NCBI GenBank assembly: GCA_036381835.1
Contig: DASVCA010000156.1
Coordinates: 1 to 9,716, forward strand
Source of the DNA: DASULK01 sp036381835
GTDB taxonomy: Bacteria > Actinomycetota > Actinomycetes > Mycobacteriales > Micromonosporaceae
DNA: 9,716 nucleotides
Direction of reading: 5' to 3'
Part shown: one piece after another, positions 4,780 to 9,716 of the stretch
Layout: the number at the start of each line of letters is the position of its first letter
Numbering within the stretch: position 1 is the stretch's first letter
Position numbers and translations under genes: made by a program
Notes under the pieces: model-generated
Told to the model about the DNA's origin: nothing
Seen by the model: the letters and a program-made list of their open reading frames with translations, nothing else
Database searches by the model: none

Positions 4780-7700
4780 ATGGCTGACTCGTTCGTGCAT
4801 CTGCATGTGCACACCGAGTACTCGATGCTCGACGGGGCGGCACGCCTGAAGGATCTGTTCGGTGAGGCCGGGCGGTTGGACATGCCGGCGCTGGCCATGA
4901 CCGACCACGGCAACCTGTTCGGTGCCTACGATTTCTACAAGCAGGCCACGGCGGCGGGTATCAAGCCGATCATCGGCTGCGAGCTGTACCTGACGCCCGG
5001 CACCGACCGGCGGGACCGGACCCGGGTCCGGTGGGCCGAGGGCGGGGAGAACGACGTCTCCGGCGGTGGGGCGTACACCCATCTGACCGCGCTCGCCGCG
5101 GACGCCGACGGACTGCACAACCTGTTCCGGATGGCCTCCCGGGCCAGCCTGGAGGGCTACTTCTACAAGCCGCGGGCCGACCGGGAACTGCTGCACGAGT
5201 ACGCCCGGGGGATCATCGCCACCACCGGCTGCCCTTCCGGTGAGGTCCAGACCTGGTTGCGGATCGGCGACTTCGACCGGGCGTGCCAGGCGGCCGGGGA
5301 GCTGCGGGACATCTTCGGCGCCGAGAACTTCTACCTGGAGCTGATGGACCACGGCCTGGACATCGAGAAGCGGGTCCGGGACGATCTGCTGCGGCTCGGC
5401 CGAAAGCTCAACCTCAAACCGGTCGCGACCAACGACCTGCACTACACGTACGAGCGGGACGCCGACGCGCACGAGGTGCTGCTGTGTGTGCAGTCGGGTT
5501 CGACGTTGGCCGACCCGAAGCGGTTCAAGTTCGACGCCCGGGACTTCTACCTGAAGTCCCCGGCGCAGATGCGGGCGATCTGGGATGCCGAGGTGCCGGG
5601 CGCCTGCGACGCCACGTTGGAGATCGCCGAGCGGGTCGGGGACTATGCCGCGGTCTTCGCCTCCCGCAAGCTGATGCCGCGGTTCCCGGTGCCCGACGGG
5701 GAGACCGAGGAGTCGTGGCTGCGCAAGGAGGTCATGCGCGGGCTGGCCCGCCGCTTCCCGGGCGGCGTGCCGGAGGAGTACCGCAAGCAGGCCGAGTACG
5801 AGCTCGACGTGGTCATCAAGATGGGCTTCCCGGGCTACTTCCTGGTGGTCGCGGACCTGGTGGCGTACGCCAAGCGGGAGGGCATCCGGGTCGGGCCGGG
5901 CCGGGGTTCGGCCGCCGGGGCGCTGATCGCGTACGCGCTCGGCATCACCGAGCTGGACCCGATCCCGCACAAGCTGCTCTTCGAGCGGTTCCTCAACCCG
6001 GAGCGGGTGTCGATGCCGGACATCGACATGGACTTCGACGAGCGCCGGCGCGGCGACATGATCCGGTATGCGACCGAGCGGTACGGTGATGACCGGGTCG
6101 CCCAGATCATCACCTACGGCACGATCAAGGCGAAGGCGGCGATCAAGGACGCCGCCCGGGTGCTCGGCTACCCGTTCGCCCTCGGCGACAAGATCACCAA
6201 GGCGATGCCGCCGGCGGTGATGGGTAAGGACATCCCCCTCAGCGGCATCTTCGACGCCAACCACCCGCGCTATCCGGAGGCGGCGGAGTTCCGCCAGCTG
6301 TACGAGTCCGACCCGGATGTGCGCAAGGTGGTGGACACCGCCAAAGGGCTGGAAGGGCTCAAACGGCAGTGGGGTGTGCACGCGGCGGGCGTGATCCTGT
6401 CCAGCGAGCCGCTGCTGGACGTCCTGCCGATCCAGAAGCGGGAGCAGGACGGCGCGATCATCACCCAGTGGGACATGGGGGCGTGCGAGTCCATCGGTCT
6501 GCTCAAGATGGACTTCCTCGGGCTGCGCAACCTGACCGTGATGGACGACTGCCTGCAGTCGATCAAGGAGAACCGGGGCATCGACCTGGCCCTGGAGGAG
6601 CTGCCCCTGGACGACAAGCCCACCTACGAGTTGCTCGCCCGCGGGGACACGCTCGGGGTGTTCCAGCTCGACGGTGGGCCGATGCGCGCCCTGCTGCGCT
6701 CGATGGTGCCGGACAACTTCGAGGACATCTCCGCGGTGCTCGCGCTCTACCGGCCCGGTCCGATGGGCGCGAACGCGCACAACGAGTACGCCGACCGTAA
6801 GAACGGTCGCAAGCCGGTGGTGCCGATTCACCCGGAGCTGGCCGAGCCGTTGGCCGACATCCTCGGCGACACCTACGGGCTGATCGTCTACCAGGAGCAG
6901 GTCATGGCGATCGCCCAGAAGCTGGCCGGGTACTCGCTCGGCGCCGCAGACCTGCTGCGCCGCGCGATGGGCAAGAAGAAGAAGGAGATCCTCGACAAGG
7001 AGTATGTGCCGTTCTCCGAGGGCATGCGCGCCAACGGCTACTCCGACGACGCGATCAAGACCCTGTGGGACATCCTCGTCCCGTTCTCCGACTACGCCTT
7101 CAACAAGGCGCACACCGCCGGCTACGGACTGGTCTCCTACTGGACCGCCTACCTGAAGGCCAACTATCCGGCCGAGTACATGGCCGCCCTGCTCACCAGC
7201 GTCGGCGACGACAAGGACAAGTCCGCGGTCTATCTGGCCGAGTGCCGCCGCATGGGGATCAAGGTCCTGCCGCCGGACGTCAACGCCTCCGGTGCCCGCT
7301 TCACGGCGGTCGGCGAGGACATCCGGTTCGGGCTCGCCGCCGTACGCAACGTCGGCCACAACGTGGTCGAGTCGATCATCCGCTGTCGCCGGGAGAAGGG
7401 CCGCTACACCGACTTCTACGACTTCCTGCGCAAGGTCGACCCGATCGTCTGCAACAAGAAGACCATCGAATCGCTGATCAAGGCCGGGGCCTTCGACTCG
7501 CTCGGCCACCCCCGTCGCGGACTGCTCGCGGTGCACGCCGAAGCGATCGACGCCTTCCTGGAGATCAAGCGCAATGAGGCGGTCGGGCAGTACGACCTGT
7601 TCGGGGACGCGCTCGGCGGGCAGAACGGAGCCGGCGGCGGGGTGGTCGTCACCCCGCCCGTCCCGACCGAAGAATGGGACAAGCGGGAGCTGCTCGCCTT

Positions 7701-8313
7701 CGAACGCGAGATGCTCGGCCTGTACGTCTCCGACCATCCGCTCCTCGGCGTCGAGCACGTCCTGTCTGCGGCCGCGGACCTGCCCATCTCAGCGCTGTTC
7801 GACGAGAATTCGGTGCCGGACGGTCAGGTGGTCAACCTGGCCGGAATCCTCTCCGGGGTGCAGCGCCGCATCACCAAGCAGGGGCGTGCCTGGGCGTCGG
7901 CGACGCTCGAGGACCTGGGTGGCTCGATCGAGGTGATGTTCTTCCCCAACACCTACGACCTGGTCGGGCAGTATCTGGCCGAGGACGCGATCGTGGTGGT
8001 CCGCGGCCGGGTGGACCGCCGCGACGACCAGCCCAGGCTGATGGCCATGGACCTCTCCCTGCCGGATATCACCAACGCGGACGAGGTCAAACCGGTGGTC
8101 CTCGCGCTGCCCCCGGCCCGGTGCACCCCGCCGCTGGTGGACCGGCTCCGAGAGGTGCTGGCCAGCCACCCCGGCTCCGCGGAAGTGCACGTGAAGCTGA
8201 TCAACGGATCGCGGGCGACGCTGTTGCGGCTCGGCCCCCTGCGGGTGTCGCCGAGCACCGCGCTGATGGCCGACCTCAAGGCGCTGCTCGGCCCGAACGC
8301 CATCAGCGTCTGA
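4780..8313 (+). CDS. dnaE: DNA polymerase III alpha subunit, DnaE1 type
   Basis: Catalytic subunit of the chromosomal replicase. 1177 residues, the usual length for actinobacterial DnaE1. The N-terminal PHP domain keeps all nine expected metal ligands: H9, H11, D18, H43, E68, H101, C151, D219 and H221. This matches the class whose PHP domain acts as a 3'-5' proofreading exonuclease (shown for Mycobacterium tuberculosis DnaE1; inferred here). The polymerase domain has GPGRGSAAG, the PDIDMDF motif with D414 and D416, and KMDFLGL with the third catalytic D578. A canonical sliding-clamp motif QYDLF lies at 937-941. Residues ~1020-1115 form an OB fold (VNLAGILSG ... VRGRVDRRDDQPRL), and a C-terminal domain follows. 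It is a single intact gene with its own strong ribosome binding site. A DnaE2/ImuC identity is unlikely because the clamp motif and full PHP ligand set are present. Confidence 0.97.
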   Translation: MADSFVHLHVHTEYSMLDGAARLKDLFGEAGRLDMPALAMTDHGNLFGAYDFYKQATAAGIKPIIGCELYLTPGTDRRDRTRVRWAEGGENDVSGGGAYTHLTALAADADGLHNLFRMASRASLEGYFYKPRADRELLHEYARGIIATTGCPSGEVQTWLRIGDFDRACQAAGELRDIFGAENFYLELMDHGLDIEKRVRDDLLRLGRKLNLKPVATNDLHYTYERDADAHEVLLCVQSGSTLADPKRFKFDARDFYLKSPAQMRAIWDAEVPGACDATLEIAERVGDYAAVFASRKLMPRFPVPDGETEESWLRKEVMRGLARRFPGGVPEEYRKQAEYELDVVIKMGFPGYFLVVADLVAYAKREGIRVGPGRGSAAGALIAYALGITELDPIPHKLLFERFLNPERVSMPDIDMDFDERRRGDMIRYATERYGDDRVAQIITYGTIKAKAAIKDAARVLGYPFALGDKITKAMPPAVMGKDIPLSGIFDANHPRYPEAAEFRQLYESDPDVRKVVDTAKGLEGLKRQWGVHAAGVILSSEPLLDVLPIQKREQDGAIITQWDMGACESIGLLKMDFLGLRNLTVMDDCLQSIKENRGIDLALEELPLDDKPTYELLARGDTLGVFQLDGGPMRALLRSMVPDNFEDISAVLALYRPGPMGANAHNEYADRKNGRKPVVPIHPELAEPLADILGDTYGLIVYQEQVMAIAQKLAGYSLGAADLLRRAMGKKKKEILDKEYVPFSEGMRANGYSDDAIKTLWDILVPFSDYAFNKAHTAGYGLVSYWTAYLKANYPAEYMAALLTSVGDDKDKSAVYLAECRRMGIKVLPPDVNASGARFTAVGEDIRFGLAAVRNVGHNVVESIIRCRREKGRYTDFYDFLRKVDPIVCNKKTIESLIKAGAFDSLGHPRRGLLAVHAEAIDAFLEIKRNEAVGQYDLFGDALGGQNGAGGGVVVTPPVPTEEWDKRELLAFEREMLGLYVSDHPLLGVEHVLSAAADLPISALFDENSVPDGQVVNLAGILSGVQRRITKQGRAWASATLEDLGGSIEVMFFPNTYDLVGQYLAEDAIVVVRGRVDRRDDQPRLMAMDLSLPDITNADEVKPVVLALPPARCTPPLVDRLREVLASHPGSAEVHVKLINGSRATLLRLGPLRVSPSTALMADLKALLGPNAISV

Positions 8314-8327
8314 TCGCGGACTGCCGG

Positions 8328-8337
8328 GTGTGCACAC
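8328..8337. repeat. perfect 10-bp palindrome between dnaE1 and the next gene
   Basis: GTGTGCACAC is its own reverse complement and lies in the 55-base gap between the dnaE1 stop and the GTG at 8369. It could be a protein-binding site, but short palindromes arise often in GC-rich DNA and the flanks do not extend the symmetry. Confidence 0.25.
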
Positions 8338-8368
8338 GTCACCCTCCGGCGCTTGAGAGGATCACCGG

Positions 8369-9127
8369 GTGAGCGCGGACCGTCCCGATGACCCGTACCG
8401 CACCCGTCCGAACCCGGGTGACCCAGAGCGGGCCGTCGCCGAAGCCCCCACCTCGCAAGCACACCCTGCCGCGGTCGCCGCCGGGCCGCCGATACCGCCG
8501 ACCGCCTGGCGGCGCACGTTCTCCGGGTTGCGCGCGGCGGCCGCGACCGCCGGTGTGGTGGCGCTGCTCGGGGTGCCGCTCGGCCTGCTGTGGCTGCTGA
8601 TCGCGCCCGAGGTGCCGATGGTGAAAGCGGCGCAGGGGGCCATCACGGTTGACTCGCAACCGGAGGAGTTCGTCGCCGCGGACGGGTGGTTCGCCCTGCT
8701 CGGCCTCGCGTTCGGGGCGTCGGCTGCGGTCGGGACGTGGCTGCTGCTCCGGCGTCGGCGGGGCCCGCTCGGGCTGTTGGCCGTCACCGTGGGGGCGCTG
8801 TTCGCGGGCCTGGCGGGCGCCTGGGTCGCCGACGGGATCAGCGCCGCCGAGTACCACCGGCTACGCGACGCGGCGGCGATCGGCGAGCGGTTCGACATGC
8901 CGCCGCGGTTGCGCTCCGGGGGTGTCGACGGACGAGTGCCGCTCCCGTACGGCGCGCTCCTTCTGCCGGCGTTCGGCGCGGCCGTGACCTACACCCTGCT
9001 CGCCGGTTGGGCCCGGGACGCGGATCTGGGGACGGCGGCGTCTAGTTGGGACTCGCCGGCACCGCGAACTCCGCCAGCGCCGCCGGCACCGCCCGCAGGC
9101 GGGGCAGCAGGACCAGCTCACGGGTGA
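8369..9127 (+). CDS. four-pass membrane protein, DUF2567-like
   Basis: 252 residues from the GTG at 8369, with GAGAGGA at 8355-8361. A polar, Pro/Ala-rich cytoplasmic-type N-terminus (1-~52) is followed by four predicted membrane helices at about 57-79, 106-127, 134-154 and 194-214. The order (helix, short loop with a VTVDS-like stretch, two closely spaced helices around RRRRGP, a ~40-residue loop, final helix PYGALLLPAFGAAV) resembles the actinobacterial DUF2567 family, whose function is unknown. This assignment is by eye and moderate. Residues from about 225 on are Ser/Pro/Ala/Gly-only low complexity and are encoded antisense to the end of the convergent LON-domain gene, so this tail is probably not a functional domain. 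It follows dnaE1 by 55 bases and might be co-transcribed with it. Confidence 0.82.
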   Translation: MSADRPDDPYRTRPNPGDPERAVAEAPTSQAHPAAVAAGPPIPPTAWRRTFSGLRAAAATAGVVALLGVPLGLLWLLIAPEVPMVKAAQGAITVDSQPEEFVAADGWFALLGLAFGASAAVGTWLLLRRRRGPLGLLAVTVGALFAGLAGAWVADGISAAEYHRLRDAAAIGERFDMPPRLRSGGVDGRVPLPYGALLLPAFGAAVTYTLLAGWARDADLGTAASSWDSPAPRTPPAPPAPPAGGAAGPAHG

Positions 9128-9716
9128 GCAGCCGCAGTTCGGCGCGCAGCCGGTCAGCGGTGTCCGGCGCGGCGAGCAGCGACTGACGGTCCTCGACCGA
9201 CAGCGCCATGGCGGACGCCACGGCGTACGAGAGCAAAGTCGGCTCGTCCGGCAGCGTCTCGGCGACCGTTGCGGGTCGGATCAGTGCGAGGTACTCCTGA
9301 AACCGCTCGAGTACCTGCGGTGCGAGACGGTGTGCGTCCGCGCCGGGCGTCTCCGACAGCCATTCGACGGCGGCCGTCGGATAGGGCGACGTCTCGTCGA
9401 CATCGACGACCCGGAACCTGCGCCCACCCACCACGACCAGGTCGAAGCGGCCTTCGGGCAGTTCGGTCATCCGACGTATCAGGGCGCTGCAACCGATCTC
9501 GTGCGCGACGACCGGGACCGGCGGGCTGCCCGGAACGGCCGCCGGGGCGGTCTGCACCTCCCAGCCCCGGCGGATCGCCACCACGCCGAACTCCCGTTCC
9601 GCCTCCGGCAGCCGGGTCAGGTGCCGGACCAGCGCCCGGTAGCGCTCTTCGAAGACGTGCAGCGGCAGCACCAGTCCGGGGAACAGCACGGTCCCCAGCG
9701 AAAACAGCGGGAGCCT
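9042..9716 (-). CDS. stand-alone LON substrate-binding domain protein (N-terminus cut by window edge)
   Basis: Resembles the N-terminal substrate-recognition domain of the Lon protease but has no AAA+ or peptidase domain (COG2802 type); its cellular role is not established. 224 residues are visible. The frame is open to the window edge, and the residues there read RLPLFSLGTVLFPGLVLPLH, the conserved first strand of the family. The true start therefore lies just outside the window, and the internal GTG at 9689 would cut into this strand. Other family features are the GCSALIRRM and LPEGRFDLVVVGGRRFRVV blocks in the middle. The last ~110 residues are mostly helical (LERFQEYLALI, LLSYAVASAMAL, LRAELRLLTREL). 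It stops at a TAG (9042-9044) inside the coding end of the convergent DUF2567-like gene. Only a few residues appear to be missing. Confidence 0.9.
   Translation of the reverse strand, partial: RLPLFSLGTVLFPGLVLPLHVFEERYRALVRHLTRLPEAEREFGVVAIRRGWEVQTAPAAVPGSPPVPVVAHEIGCSALIRRMTELPEGRFDLVVVGGRRFRVVDVDETSPYPTAAVEWLSETPGADAHRLAPQVLERFQEYLALIRPATVAETLPDEPTLLSYAVASAMALSVEDRQSLLAAPDTADRLRAELRLLTRELVLLPRLRAVPAALAEFAVPASPN

Noticed and set aside
4465..7758. A 1097-codon open frame on the minus strand, antisense to dnaE1 and the end of the ATPase gene.
   Set aside because: Open antisense frames of this size are a side effect of extreme GC bias at third codon positions. The translation is low in recognisable motifs, spans two real genes and has no family signature.
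1..9716. CRISPR arrays, tRNA/rRNA genes, insertion sequences, phage or toxin-antitoxin genes.
   Set aside because: No spaced direct repeats, no tRNA-like cloverleaf, no transposase or integrase motifs, and no local change in base or codon use that would mark transferred DNA.

Overview
The window is a GC-rich (about 70% by eye), gene-dense stretch of an actinobacterial chromosome. GTG and CTG starts, strong GC bias at third codon positions, and the content (YggU-family protein, DksA-like protein, lspA, RluA-family synthase, dnaE1) all point to Actinobacteria. The ParA-like ATPase carries the sequence style KGGVHKTT / WDxNExRGTLG, which I associate with this phylum. Micromonosporaceae is my best guess at family level, but that is inference. 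Nothing in the window looks like a phage, transposon, CRISPR array or tRNA/rRNA gene.

Layout. Bases 1-106 hold a long near-perfect hairpin (9-57), probably the terminator of a gene outside the window, and the ribosome binding site of a DUF167/YggU gene (107-448). A relatively AT-rich gap of 182 bases follows, with a candidate promoter and a nested palindrome. Next is a tightly packed operon, 631-3402: a DksA/TraR zinc-finger protein, lipoprotein signal peptidase lspA, an RluA-family rRNA pseudouridine synthase, and an unrecognised membrane-anchored protein. Each junction is a 4-base start/stop overlap (CTGA, ATGA, GTGA), so the four are probably translationally coupled.

A separate gene (3492-4676) encodes a ParA/MinD-like ATPase with a long disordered N-terminus and a histidine inside the P-loop. 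The catalytic subunit of the replicative DNA polymerase, dnaE1 (4780-8313), follows with intact polymerase, PHP and clamp-binding motifs. A four-pass DUF2567-like membrane protein (8369-9127) comes next. It runs tail-to-tail into a minus-strand stand-alone LON substrate-binding domain protein (9042-9716, first few residues outside the window), and the two coding regions overlap by 86 bases.

How they work together. Most genes are housekeeping: transcription control by a DksA-like factor, lipoprotein maturation, rRNA modification and replication. The less understood parts are the membrane-anchored protein at 2641-3402, the ParA-like ATPase (no ParB partner in the window), the DUF2567-like protein and the LON-domain protein. 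I see no evidence of a dedicated new multi-gene system. The best candidates for new biology are the two genes between 2641 and 4676 and the antisense overlap at 9042-9127.
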